Part shown: positions 16,954 to 25,336 of the stretch, piece by piece
How positions within the stretch are numbered: the stretch's first letter is position 1
How the letters are laid out: every line of letters begins with the position of its first letter
Origin: Paraburkholderia rhynchosiae
GTDB taxonomy: Bacteria > Pseudomonadota > Gammaproteobacteria > Burkholderiales > Burkholderiaceae
Direction: 5' to 3'
Length of the DNA stretch: 41,423 bases
NCBI RefSeq assembly: GCF_002879865.1
Contig: NZ_PNXY01000043.1
Coordinates: 1-41,423 of the forward strand
Notes under the pieces: model-generated
What the model saw: the letters and a program-made list of their open reading frames with translations, nothing else
Told to the model about the DNA's origin: nothing
Database searches by the model: none
Program-made: the position numbers and the translations under genes

Positions 16954-16998
16954 CCGGTAAACGCACTTTGCATGACCTGCAAGCTTACCGGTGCGTTT
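16954..16998. repeat. Overlapping inverted repeats before the aldehyde dehydrogenase gene
   Basis: Three inverted repeats overlap within 45 bp: CCGGTAA (16954-16960) with TTACCGG (16985-16991), AAACGCAC (16959-16966) with GTGCGTTT (16991-16998), and TTGCA (16968-16972) with TGCAA (16978-16982). The first two pairings are mutually exclusive in RNA because they share bases. The element lies 37 bp before the dehydrogenase ATG and may be an operator or an alternative-hairpin leader. Confidence 0.5.
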
Positions 16999-17034
16999 TC
17001 ACCTACTACGCCGTCAATCCAATCAGGGGTGCGC

Positions 17035-18492
17035 ATGAACGCGATCGTCAAGCGAAAGCCGTCTTCGACAGTTCGGCACGAAGCTATGCGCATCGGTGGG
17101 GAGAGAATAACGCGCGCCGAGGTGATCGAAGTCTTGAACCCGTACACAGGAGCCCTGGTAGGCAGCGTCCCGAGGGCCACGGTGGACGACGTGCGCCGCG
17201 CTTTCGACTACGCGCACGCGTACCGCGCGCAATTAACACGTTATGAGCGCTCGCAGATCCTGCGCCGCGCGGCAGACATCGTGCGCGAGCGGACCTACGA
17301 AATATCCGACCTCATCACCGCTGAATCCGGCCTGTGCCGAAAAGATTCCATCTACGAAGCAGGCCGCGTCAGCGACGTACTGATCTTCGGCGCCAACGAG
17401 GCGTTGAGAGACGACGGCCAGATCTTTTCCTGCGATCTGACGCCGCACGGCAAACAGCGCCGCGTATACACGCAGCGCGATCCGCTGCTTGGTGTGATCT
17501 GCGCAATCACGCCGTTCAATCATCCGATGAACCAGGTCGCGCACAAGATCGTGCCGGCCATTGCGACGAATAACCGGATCGTCGTCAAACCGTCCGAGAA
17601 GGTGCCGCTGTCGACCTGCCTCCTCGCGGACATTCTCTACAGCGCCGGCTTGCCGCCAGAAATGCTTCAGGTGGTGACCGGCGATCCGCGGGACATCGCC
17701 GACGAGCTCATCACCAACGAGCACGTGGATCTGATCACATTCACCGGCGGTGTTGCCATCGGCAAACATATCGCGGCCCGGATGGGCTATCGCCGCGCGG
17801 TGCTGGAGCTCGGCGGCAATGATCCGCTCATCGTCATGGAAGACGCGGACCTGGAAGAAGCCAGCACGCTCGCCGTTGCGGGCTCGTACAAGAACTCCGG
17901 CCAGCGTTGCACGGCAATCAAGCGGATGCTCATTCACGAGGCGGTGGCGGACCGCTTCGTCGACTTGCTGGTGGAAAAGACCCACGCGGTGCGCTATGGC
18001 GATCCCGCCGATCCGGACACCGACATGGGCACCGTCATCGACGAAGCCGCCGCAAGGTTCTTCGAGGCGCAAGTCAACGACGCGCTCAGCCGCGGCGCGC
18101 AACTGCTGGCCGGCAACGTTCGCCGAGGCGCGCTCTATTCGCCGACGGTGGTCGATCGCGTCACGCCGGACATGCCGCTCGTCAGATATGAAACGTTCGG
18201 CCCGGTGTCGCCGGTCATCCGCTTCCGGGATATCGACGACGCGATCCGGATTGCCAATTCGACCGAGTATGGCCTGTCCTCGTCGGTCTGCACGAACCGT
18301 CTCGACTACATCACGCGCTTTGTCTCCGAATTGCATGTGGGCAGCGTCAATGTGCGCGAGGTGCCGGGCTACCGGCTCGAACTCACGCCCTTCGGGGGCA
18401 TCAAGGATTCGGGACTGGGGTACAAGGAAGGAGTCCAGGAAGCGATCAAAAGCTTCACCAACCTGAAAACGTACTCGCTGCCGTGGGACTGA
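17035..18492 (+). CDS. NAD(P) aldehyde dehydrogenase, phosphonoacetaldehyde/sulfoacetaldehyde dehydrogenase type
   Basis: The start is set at 17035 after AGGGGTGCGC, giving 485 residues. It is a classical non-acylating aldehyde dehydrogenase. The general base glutamate sits in LELGGNDP, the catalytic cysteine in NSGQRCTAIKR, and the C-terminal bridging motif is TPFGGIKDSGLG. The overall sequence resembles the PhnY phosphonoacetaldehyde dehydrogenase group. Sulfoacetaldehyde is a close analogue of phosphonoacetaldehyde, and SafD-type enzymes oxidise sulfoacetaldehyde to sulfoacetate. Lying between tauABC and xsc, it most likely acts on sulfoacetaldehyde, which would run opposite to SauS-SauT. 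No phosphonate genes are present in the window. The substrate is inferred. Confidence 0.8.
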   Translation: MNAIVKRKPSSTVRHEAMRIGGERITRAEVIEVLNPYTGALVGSVPRATVDDVRRAFDYAHAYRAQLTRYERSQILRRAADIVRERTYEISDLITAESGLCRKDSIYEAGRVSDVLIFGANEALRDDGQIFSCDLTPHGKQRRVYTQRDPLLGVICAITPFNHPMNQVAHKIVPAIATNNRIVVKPSEKVPLSTCLLADILYSAGLPPEMLQVVTGDPRDIADELITNEHVDLITFTGGVAIGKHIAARMGYRRAVLELGGNDPLIVMEDADLEEASTLAVAGSYKNSGQRCTAIKRMLIHEAVADRFVDLLVEKTHAVRYGDPADPDTDMGTVIDEAAARFFEAQVNDALSRGAQLLAGNVRRGALYSPTVVDRVTPDMPLVRYETFGPVSPVIRFRDIDDAIRIANSTEYGLSSSVCTNRLDYITRFVSELHVGSVNVREVPGYRLELTPFGGIKDSGLGYKEGVQEAIKSFTNLKTYSLPWD

Positions 18493-18529
18493 TTGCGCGC
18501 CACGGGGTCGAATCGACGCTGGCGAGTTC

Positions 18530-18563
18530 ATTTTTTGATACAAAATGTCTCGTTTATTATAAA
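18530..18563 (+). promoter_or_regulatory. xsc promoter overlapped by a shared 25-bp motif
   Basis: TTGATA (18535-18540) and TATAAA (18558-18563), separated by 17 bases, make a good sigma-70 promoter about 100 bp before xsc. A 25-bp motif at 18531-18555 covers the -35 box and spacer, and matches 20 of 25 bases of a motif at 25292-25316 upstream of the cobS-like gene. Its core GATACA-AAA-TGTCTC is nearly palindromic, which suggests a regulator site. Confidence 0.65.
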
Positions 18564-18662
18564 TAAAAGTTGACCGCTTGATCGTGCATGACCTACATTT
18601 TAAACATCACTGGTTTTGGTATTTTTTGTTCCGTTTAATCTCAAAGAGCCGGAGACATATTA

Positions 18663-20495
18663 ATGAGCGAGCATAACCCCACTACCCGCGAGGCCACCAC
18701 CGCCACCCAGGCCAGCGGCCCTCAAGCAATGACGCCGTCCGAGGCGTTCGTCGAAACCCTCGCGGCCAATGGCGTGACCGACATGTTCGGCATCATGGGC
18801 TCCGCGTTCATGGATGCGATGGACATCTTCGCGCCCGCCGGCATTCGCCTGATTCCCGTCGTGCATGAACAAGGCGCTGGCCACATGGCCGACGGCTATG
18901 CCCGCGTCTCCGGACGTCACGGCGTGGTGATCGGTCAGAACGGCCCGGGCATCAGCAATTGCGTCACAGCGATCGCGGCCGCTTACTGGGCGCACAGCCC
19001 TGTCGTGATCGTCACGCCGGAAGCGGGCACGATGGGCATCGGCCTGGGCGGCTTCCAGGAAGCCAAACAACTGCCGATGTTCCAGGAGTTCACCAAGTAC
19101 CAGGGCCACGTGACCCACCCTGCGCGCATGGCCGAATTTACCGGCCGCTGCTTCGACCGGGCCATGGCGGAAATGGGCCCCACCCAGCTCAATATCCCGC
19201 GCGATTACTTTTACGGTCAGATCAAGACGGAAATCCCGCAACCCCAGCGTCTCGATCGCGGCGCGGGTGGCGAGCAGCGTCTGAACGAAGCGGTGGAACT
19301 GCTCGCCCACGCCAGGTTCCCCGTCATCATTTCCGGCGGCGGCGTGGTAATGGCCGACGCGATCGAAGAGTGCAAGGCGTTGGCCGAGCGTCTGGGCGCA
19401 CCGGTCGTCAACAGTTACCTGCACAACGACTCGTTCCCGGCCAACCATGCGCTGTGGTGCGGCCCGCTCGGCTATCAGGGTTCCAAGGCCGCCATGAAGC
19501 TGCTGTCACGCGCCGACGTAGTGATCGCGCTCGGCTCGCGGCTGGGACCCTTCGGCACGCTGCCCCAACATGGCATGGACTACTGGCCGACCAATGCGAA
19601 GATCATCCAGATCGACGCCGACCACAAGATGCTGGGTCTGGTGAAGAAGATTTCGGTGGGCATCTGCGGCGACGCCAAGGCCGCCGCTGTCGCCCTGACG
19701 GAGCGCCTCGCGGGACGCAAGCTTGCCTGCGACGCCACGATCGACGAGCGCGCAGGCCAGATCGCCGCCGAGAAGGCTGCCTGGGAGAAAGAGCTCGACG
19801 AGTGGACGCATGAGCGCGACCCCTACAGCCTCGACATGATCGAGGAGCAGAAGAACGAGCGCACCCCCGGCGGTGGAACGTACCTGCATCCGCGCCAGGT
19901 GCTGCGCGAGCTTGAAAAGGCAATGCCCGAAGACGTGATGGTCTCGACAGACATCGGCAATATCAACTCGGTGGCCAACAGCTACCTGCGCTTCAACAAA
20001 CCGCGCAGCTTCTTCGCCGCGATGAGCTGGGGCAATTGCGGCTACGCGTTCCCGACGATCATCGGCGCGAAGGTCGCAGCGCCGCACCGCCCGGCCGTCT
20101 CGTACGCCGGCGACGGTGCCTGGGGCATGAGCCTGATGGAAACCATGACCTGCGTACGTCACAATATTCCGGTAACCGCTGTGGTGTTCCATAACCGCCA
20201 GTGGGGCGCCGAGAAGAAGAACCAGGTCGACTTCTACAACCGCCGCTTCGTCGCCGGCGAACTCGACAACCAGAGCTTTGCGGAAATTGGCCGCGCGATG
20301 GGTGCCGAGGGCATCGTGGTGGATCGGCTGGAAGATGTCGGCCCCGCGCTCAAGCGTGCGATCGACATGCAGATGAACGAGGGCAAGACGACCATCATCG
20401 AGATCATGTGCACGCGTGAATTGGGTGACCCGTTCCGTCGCGACGCGCTTGCGAAGCCAGTACGCATGCTCGACAAGTACAAGGATTACGTCTGA
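18663..20495 (+). CDS. xsc: Sulfoacetaldehyde acetyltransferase Xsc
   Basis: This 610-residue thiamine diphosphate enzyme is the hub of the region. It converts sulfoacetaldehyde and phosphate to acetyl phosphate and sulfite in the cytoplasm. The N-terminal Pyr domain has FGIMGSAFMDAMDIF and the ThDP-activating glutamate E69 in VVHEQGAGHMADGYAR. The C-terminal PP domain has the Mg-ThDP motif GDGAWG near residue 483, ending in FHNRQWGAEKKNQ. Length and sequence match the Xsc family closely, distinguishing it from acetolactate synthase. GCCGGAGACATATTA precedes the ATG. Pta and TauE genes follow on the same strand. An alternative start at M23 would remove a low-complexity tail. Confidence 0.97.
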   Translation: MSEHNPTTREATTATQASGPQAMTPSEAFVETLAANGVTDMFGIMGSAFMDAMDIFAPAGIRLIPVVHEQGAGHMADGYARVSGRHGVVIGQNGPGISNCVTAIAAAYWAHSPVVIVTPEAGTMGIGLGGFQEAKQLPMFQEFTKYQGHVTHPARMAEFTGRCFDRAMAEMGPTQLNIPRDYFYGQIKTEIPQPQRLDRGAGGEQRLNEAVELLAHARFPVIISGGGVVMADAIEECKALAERLGAPVVNSYLHNDSFPANHALWCGPLGYQGSKAAMKLLSRADVVIALGSRLGPFGTLPQHGMDYWPTNAKIIQIDADHKMLGLVKKISVGICGDAKAAAVALTERLAGRKLACDATIDERAGQIAAEKAAWEKELDEWTHERDPYSLDMIEEQKNERTPGGGTYLHPRQVLRELEKAMPEDVMVSTDIGNINSVANSYLRFNKPRSFFAAMSWGNCGYAFPTIIGAKVAAPHRPAVSYAGDGAWGMSLMETMTCVRHNIPVTAVVFHNRQWGAEKKNQVDFYNRRFVAGELDNQSFAEIGRAMGAEGIVVDRLEDVGPALKRAIDMQMNEGKTTIIEIMCTRELGDPFRRDALAKPVRMLDKYKDYV

Positions 20496-20647
20496 GAAGC
20501 TGAGCATCGACGGGGTCCTGTAGCCGTTCGGGATTCGTTGGTGCTCACAGGCCGGAAATGGGTTACGCCGGGCGTTTTCGGCCTGGCCCTCCGTTTCCGG
20601 CCTCTTTGTTCCGCTTTTCACCCTTCGCAACGTCACCGACGACTTCC

Positions 20648-21694
20648 ATGAAAGCAATCAACCGCATCATCGACAGCGCGCGCACCAAGCCCATGCGCAT
20701 CGTGTTGAGCGAGGCGGAGGATCCGCGCGTCCTGCTGGCGGCACAGCGAGCCGTCCGTGAAAGCATTGCCCGCATTGTGCTGGTGGGTGACGCCGCACAG
20801 ATGCGTGAGGTAGCCGCCGCTCAAGCCATCGACCTGTCCGGCATGGAACTGGTGGACCCGGTCAGTTCGGCGCTCGCGCCGTCCTACGCGGATGAACTGT
20901 TTGCCTTGCGCAGCAGGAAAGGCATGACGCCAGACGGAGCGCGGCGCGCGATTCTCAACCCCTTGTGCTTCGCCAACCTGATGGTGCGGCTCGGTCACGC
21001 AGACGGCTCGGTGTCGGGAGCCGTCAACACTACGGCGGACGTGGTCCGCACCGCGATCCAGATCATCGGCATTGCGCCTTCGTTCAAGCTCGTTTCCAGC
21101 TTCTTCCTGATGATGCTGTGCGAGCCGTTCCACACGCTCAAAGGCGGCCTCATCTTTTCCGACTGCGCGCTAGTGGTCGAACCCGACGCGGGCCAGCTCG
21201 CCGAGATCGCGATGGCCGCAGCGGATAGCGCGCGCAACCTGCTCATGGACGACCCGCGCGTCGCCATGCTGTCGTTTTCGACGAGCGGCAGCGCGCATCA
21301 TGCGGCTGTCGACAAGGTCATCGAGGCAACGCATCTGGTGCAAGCGCGCCGCCCTGGTCTCGCCATCGACGGTGACGTTCAACTCGACGCGGCCATCGTC
21401 TCCGAGATCGCGCTGCGCAAAGTCAAGCACTCGCAGGTGGAAGGGCACGCCAACGTGCTGATTTTCCCGAGTCTCGAAGCGGGCAACATCGGCTACAAGC
21501 TGGCCGAGCGGATCGGCGGCGCGAAGGCAATCGGCCCCTTGCTGCAGGGCCTGCAAAAGCCGGCCAACGATCTCTCGCGCGGCTGCAGCGCGGACGACAT
21601 CTACTACGTCATCGCCGTCACGGCAGTCCAGGCGCAAGCCGCCCTGGCTGGCCGGGGCGCAGACATCCCCGCATCCCACTCCTCTCATTCATGA
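20648..21694 (+). CDS. pta: Phosphate acetyltransferase Pta
   Basis: This 348-residue protein is the short, single-domain phosphate acetyltransferase that accompanies xsc. It converts acetyl phosphate and CoA to acetyl-CoA, taking the Xsc product into central metabolism. PMRIVLSEAEDPRVLLAA at the N-terminus and the segment VSGAVNTTADVVRTAIQIIG are typical of the PTA_PTB fold. The start at 20648 has only a weak ribosome-binding site. The frame extends 30 codons upstream to 20558, but those residues lack family similarity. It lies 152 bp after xsc and overlaps tauE by four bases. Confidence 0.95.
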   Translation: MKAINRIIDSARTKPMRIVLSEAEDPRVLLAAQRAVRESIARIVLVGDAAQMREVAAAQAIDLSGMELVDPVSSALAPSYADELFALRSRKGMTPDGARRAILNPLCFANLMVRLGHADGSVSGAVNTTADVVRTAIQIIGIAPSFKLVSSFFLMMLCEPFHTLKGGLIFSDCALVVEPDAGQLAEIAMAAADSARNLLMDDPRVAMLSFSTSGSAHHAAVDKVIEATHLVQARRPGLAIDGDVQLDAAIVSEIALRKVKHSQVEGHANVLIFPSLEAGNIGYKLAERIGGAKAIGPLLQGLQKPANDLSRGCSADDIYYVIAVTAVQAQAALAGRGADIPASHSSHS

Positions 21695-22452
21695 TCGCTC
21701 AGAAGTTGCTGCCCCTGCTCGCGCTGATGGGCGCCGCGAGCTATTTTCAAACCATCACTGGCTTCGGCCTCAGCATGATCGTGATCGGCGCCGCTAGCGG
21801 CATGGAGCTTGCACCGGTGACCAGTCTCGCCACACTGGCCAGCCTCGTTACGCTCGCCAACAGCGCAACCGCGTTGCCCGGCAAGCTGCATCACATCGAT
21901 TCGCGCGCCGTGTGCGCCGCGATCCTCGGCGTATTGCCGGCCGTGGTCGCGGGCGTGCTGGTGGTCAATGTTCTGAGCAGCGCCGCTTCAGGCATTTTGC
22001 AATTGCTGTTGGGCGCCGTGGTGCTGTACGGTGGCTTGAGCGCGGCGCTACGTCCCACGCCGCTGGCGCAACGCTCCGGCGACCGCAGCTTCTTCGTCAG
22101 CGGTTTGTTCGGAGGGCTGCTCAGCGGCATGTTCGGCGTATCCGGGCCACCGCTGATTTTTCAGTTTTATCGCCAGCCTCTCCCGGTGGTGCAGATTCGT
22201 TATGCGCTGATTCTGATATTCACGGTGACGTCGACGGCCCGCACGCTGCTCAGCGCCTACGAAGGTCAACTCGACGCCGAAATCTGGATGCAGGCCGCGT
22301 TCGCGCTGCCCGTGGTGGCATTGATGACGATCGTCGCGCGACACTATCCGCCGCCGTTATCGGGCGTGGTCACGCGGCGCATTGCCTATGCAATCCTGGT
22401 GGTGATCGGCGGCTCGTTGATACTGCACGCGTTAGCGCATCTGATCGTCTAG
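21691..22452 (+). CDS. tauE: TSUP-family anion exporter, probable sulfite exporter TauE
   Basis: This 253-residue, roughly eight-helix membrane protein belongs to the TauE/SafE (TSUP) family. It begins AQKLLPLLALMGAASYFQTITGF, with the characteristic glycine-rich SGLFGGLLSGMFGVSGPPL loop in the middle repeat. The ATG overlaps the pta stop by four bases, so it is translationally coupled to the desulfonation enzymes. TSUP proteins beside xsc are thought to export sulfite (or sulfoacetate for SafE) from the cytoplasm. Sulfite is toxic, and the locus also encodes SoeABC for its oxidation. The exported anion cannot be told from sequence. Confidence 0.87.
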   Translation: MIAQKLLPLLALMGAASYFQTITGFGLSMIVIGAASGMELAPVTSLATLASLVTLANSATALPGKLHHIDSRAVCAAILGVLPAVVAGVLVVNVLSSAASGILQLLLGAVVLYGGLSAALRPTPLAQRSGDRSFFVSGLFGGLLSGMFGVSGPPLIFQFYRQPLPVVQIRYALILIFTVTSTARTLLSAYEGQLDAEIWMQAAFALPVVALMTIVARHYPPPLSGVVTRRIAYAILVVIGGSLILHALAHLIV

Positions 22453-22465
22453 AACTACGACTACG

Positions 22466-22489
22466 GCACGCCGCAGCGTGCTTGCACGC
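22466..22489. terminator. Stem-loop between convergent tauE and cobT-like genes
   Basis: GCACGC-CGCA-GCGTGC (22466-22481) forms a six-base-pair hairpin. The right arm can alternatively pair with GCACGC at 22484-22489. It lies in the 39-bp gap between converging genes and may serve both. There is no T-tract. Confidence 0.4.
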
Positions 22490-22491
22490 GC

Positions 22492-24231
22492 CTACCGGCG
22501 CGCGCCAATCCATCCGGCAAGTTCGTTGAACAGCGACATCCCCGGCGGCGCCGACAGATCGATCGCGCGACAGCGGCGGTAATACGGGCTGAGATCGAGT
22601 CCGACGCCGAGGGCGAGCAACTCCACGTCGCGCAAGGCTTCGTGGTGTGCCACCACCTGCTTCAGATGATGATCGAGGTAGAAGGTGTCGTTGACCTGAG
22701 CGGTCGCGCTGTCCATCGGACTGCCATCGGAAATCACGACCAGGATGCGCCGCGCTTCGGCGCGCGCGCGCAGCCGTGAGCACGCCCAGTCGACCGCCTC
22801 GCCGTCCACGCCTTCGCGGAACAGGTCCGCCTTGAACAGCGCTGCAATGCCGGCGCGAGCGCGCCGCCAGCTCGTCGCCGCGTCCTTGAAAATGAGGTGG
22901 GAGACTTCATTGAGCCGGCCCGGATGCCGGGGTCGTCCGCCCGCCAGCCAGTCGAGCCGCGCGCGGCCGCCGTTCCAGGTGCCGGTCGTAAAGCCCAGCA
23001 CCTCGGTGGCGACGCCGGCCTGATCGAGCGCGCGCGTCAGCACGTCCACCAGCATCGCCACCCGCTCGATGTGGGTCCTCATCGAGCCCGAGCAATCGAT
23101 CAGGAAGCTTACGGCGCAGTCGGCCAGCGGCCTGTGCCGTTCGAGCAGGAATACGCGCCGCTCGGCCGGCGAACTGACCACTTGCGCGAGACGGCGGCCG
23201 TCGATGCGGCCATGTTCTTCGCCGAATGACCATCCGTCGCGCTGGGCCACGGCGAGCGCGGCCTTGAGCGCATACGCGAGCCGAGCCACGTTGATGCCCT
23301 GCGCGGCGATGCGCTCGTTGAGGCGCTCGCGATACTCCGCGAGCAGTTCCTTGCGGATCAATGCGCCCGGCACGACTTCGCGGTCATAGCGTGTCGTGTA
23401 GGCGCGGTAGCTTTGCCCGACGACGCTTAAGGTGCGGCTCTCGCCGGTGGCGGCAAGGCCCATCTCGACCGGCTCGCCGGCTTCGGGATCGAGCCACAGC
23501 GTGAACATCGCGAGGGCCGCTTCGTCATCGTCCGGATTCTGTGCCTCGTCTGCGGCCCATTGCGCGCTCTCGGCGACGATCATCCGACTCACGATGTGCG
23601 CCATCTCGAGCGCGTGAACCACGAACGCCCCCTGCTCCGCGCGATGCCGCCGCAGCGCCGCGAGCGAGGCACCTAGCGCCGGCACGATCGCCGCGCGCGT
23701 GGCTTCGATCAGGCCTTCGGTTTCCTCCAGCACGGGCCAGCCCGACAGGCGCGACCACGAAATCTGCGCGACCGTATAGAGCAGGATGCCCAGATGCCCG
23801 TCTACCAGTCCCGAGCGGCAGAAGGCACGCGACCACGTCTCGAACCGATGGCGCAGATTCTGCGCGAGGCCTGGCATGCCGGCCGGCGCTAGAGCTTCGC
23901 AACGCAATTGTTCGAGCAGTTCGAATACCAGCCGAGCAACCGGATCGCCGGGACAGAGACCCGCGTGCAAAGCCCTGTCGGAGTGCGTAAGACGCAATGC
24001 CGCGCCGTCTGCGGCGCCGCGTAGCGAGGCAAGATCGTCCACGGCCGGATCGACGCGCAGATGCGGCGCATGGAGCGGCAGCGGCCGCAGTCCGCGGCAC
24101 AAACGCCCGCCACGGTAGTGCAGCTCGGCCTCGCCGGTCAAAGCACGCGCCGCCGCAGCGCATAAATTTTGACGCCGTTCCGCGCGGCGGGCCGCTCGCC
24201 GGTCGGCGGCTGTCGTGGCGTCCGCGCTCAC
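22492..24231 (-). CDS. CobT-like von Willebrand A protein
   Basis: I take the GTG at 24231 as start because it overlaps the stop of the upstream AAA gene by four bases (GTGA), giving 579 residues. The open frame extends much further upstream only because it shadows that gene. The C-terminal third is a VWA domain with the metal-binding DCSGSM near residue 378 and VISDGSPMDS. The segment RIDGRRLAQVV before it is typical of cobaltochelatase CobT-like proteins. CobT works with the AAA subunit CobS and the large subunit CobN to insert cobalt; no cobN is visible here. Such AAA-VWA pairs can also mature other enzymes, as MoxR, NorQ/NorD and CbbQ/CbbO do. Its client is unknown. Confidence 0.82.
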   Translation of the reverse strand: MSADATTAADRRAARRAERRQNLCAAAARALTGEAELHYRGGRLCRGLRPLPLHAPHLRVDPAVDDLASLRGAADGAALRLTHSDRALHAGLCPGDPVARLVFELLEQLRCEALAPAGMPGLAQNLRHRFETWSRAFCRSGLVDGHLGILLYTVAQISWSRLSGWPVLEETEGLIEATRAAIVPALGASLAALRRHRAEQGAFVVHALEMAHIVSRMIVAESAQWAADEAQNPDDDEAALAMFTLWLDPEAGEPVEMGLAATGESRTLSVVGQSYRAYTTRYDREVVPGALIRKELLAEYRERLNERIAAQGINVARLAYALKAALAVAQRDGWSFGEEHGRIDGRRLAQVVSSPAERRVFLLERHRPLADCAVSFLIDCSGSMRTHIERVAMLVDVLTRALDQAGVATEVLGFTTGTWNGGRARLDWLAGGRPRHPGRLNEVSHLIFKDAATSWRRARAGIAALFKADLFREGVDGEAVDWACSRLRARAEARRILVVISDGSPMDSATAQVNDTFYLDHHLKQVVAHHEALRDVELLALGVGLDLSPYYRRCRAIDLSAPPGMSLFNELAGWIGARR

Positions 24232-25208
24232 GCGTCCTCGCGCTCGATAACAGTGCCGGCTTCGAGTTCCGCGCCGAAGCAGCGCTGAAAATACTCGGCT
24301 ACGATGGGCCGTTCGGCCTCGTCGCATTTGTTGACGAAGGTCAGGCGAAACGCCAGCGCAGGATCGCGGAAAATCTGGCAGTTCTCCGCCCAGTCGATGA
24401 CAGTGCGCGGCGACATCAGCGTGGACAGGTCGCCGGCAGCAAAGCCTTTGCGCGTCAATTCCGCGACGCTCACCATCGACTCGATGAGCGCGCGGCCGGC
24501 GTCGTCCGCCAGTTCCGGCACACGTGCGAGCACGATGCCGGCCTCTTCGGCGCGCGGCAGGTAATTGAGCGTGGCCACCACGTTCCAGCGGTCCATCTGC
24601 GCGTGATTCAGCATCTGCGTGCCGTGATACAAGCCGTTCAGATTGCCGAGGCCAACCGTGTTGGTGGTGGCGAACAACCGGAAGTACGGATGCGGATGGA
24701 TCACGCGGTTCTGGTCGAGCAGCGTGAACTTGCCGGCGCGCTCTAGAATGCGCTGGATCACGAACATCACGTCCGGGCGACCCGCGTCGTATTCGTCGAA
24801 GATCAGCGCCACCGGCCGTTGTAGCGCCCACGGCACGATGCCCTCCTGGAACTCGGTCACCTGCAGGTCGTCGCGCACGACAATGGCGTCCTTGCCCACC
24901 AGATCGAGGCGGCTGATATGGCCGTCGAGATTCACGCGCACGCACGGCCAGTTGAGCCGCGCCGCAACCTGTTCGATGTGCGTCGATTTACCCGTACCGT
25001 GCAGGCCCTGCACCATCACCCGCCGGTCGCGCATGAATCCGGCGAGGATCGCCAGGGTCACTTCGGGGTTGAACCGGTATGCCTCGTCGATGTCCGGCAC
25101 ATGGTCGTCGCGCTCGCTGAAGGCTGGCGCCATCAGACTCGAGTCCATGCCAAACAACGTGCGTACCGAAACCATTCTGTCGGGCTTGCCTGTCACGATA
25201 TCGGTCAC
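24228..25208 (-). CDS. CobS-like AAA+ ATPase (MoxR/CbbQ group)
   Basis: This 326-residue protein starts at a GTG preceded by GGCAAGGAGAGCGAA. It has Walker A GLHGTGKST at residues 68-76, Walker B ALIFDEYD at 134-141, and sensor region FRLFATTNTVG. The N-terminus DIDEAYRFNPEVTLAIL and the general sequence are those of the cobaltochelatase CobS subunit. It is translationally coupled to the CobT-like VWA gene. Together they probably form an ATP-driven chaperone or metal-insertion complex. Location between xsc-pta-tauE and the taurine dehydrogenase genes suggests a client in sulfonate metabolism, but none is demonstrated. The promoter carries the motif shared with xsc. Confidence 0.85.
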   Translation of the reverse strand: MTDIVTGKPDRMVSVRTLFGMDSSLMAPAFSERDDHVPDIDEAYRFNPEVTLAILAGFMRDRRVMVQGLHGTGKSTHIEQVAARLNWPCVRVNLDGHISRLDLVGKDAIVVRDDLQVTEFQEGIVPWALQRPVALIFDEYDAGRPDVMFVIQRILERAGKFTLLDQNRVIHPHPYFRLFATTNTVGLGNLNGLYHGTQMLNHAQMDRWNVVATLNYLPRAEEAGIVLARVPELADDAGRALIESMVSVAELTRKGFAAGDLSTLMSPRTVIDWAENCQIFRDPALAFRLTFVNKCDEAERPIVAEYFQRCFGAELEAGTVIEREDA

Positions 25209-25270
25209 TTCGCTCTCCTTGCCACTTCGTCACCACGACCGTACGCGCATCGAACTACCGGCGCCGCGTT

Positions 25271-25320
25271 ATGCATCATCTTACACACTTGTTTTTCGAT
25301 ACAAATCATATCGTTTTTTC
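25271..25320 (-). promoter_or_regulatory. cobS-like promoter with motif shared with xsc
   Basis: Positions 25292-25316 match the xsc promoter motif in 20 of 25 bases, including GATACAAA and TCGTTT. Here the core is a clean dyad, CGATA (25297-25301) N7 TATCG (25309-25313). On the minus strand a possible -35 TTTGTA within the motif and a TAAGAT -10 (spacing about 16) would place the site over the -35 box, as at xsc. Confidence 0.55.
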
Positions 25321-25336
25321 GCCGATGGTTACGCCG

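Noticed and set aside
17233..18543. A 436-residue minus-strand frame opposite the aldehyde dehydrogenase
   Set aside because: It is a high-GC shadow; its sequence is arginine- and histidine-rich without motifs, while the plus strand encodes a clear dehydrogenase.
18663..20495. Acetolactate synthase assignment for the ThDP enzyme
   Set aside because: The sequence matches Xsc specifically, no small regulatory subunit gene is adjacent, and pta and tauE follow.
19506..20657. A 383-residue minus-strand frame opposite xsc
   Set aside because: It mirrors the xsc codons and has no recognisable domain.
22492..24945. An 817-residue reading frame on the minus strand
   Set aside because: Its first 238 codons overlap the CobS-like gene in another frame and have no family character. 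The GTG at 24231, coupled to the CobS-like stop, is the real start.
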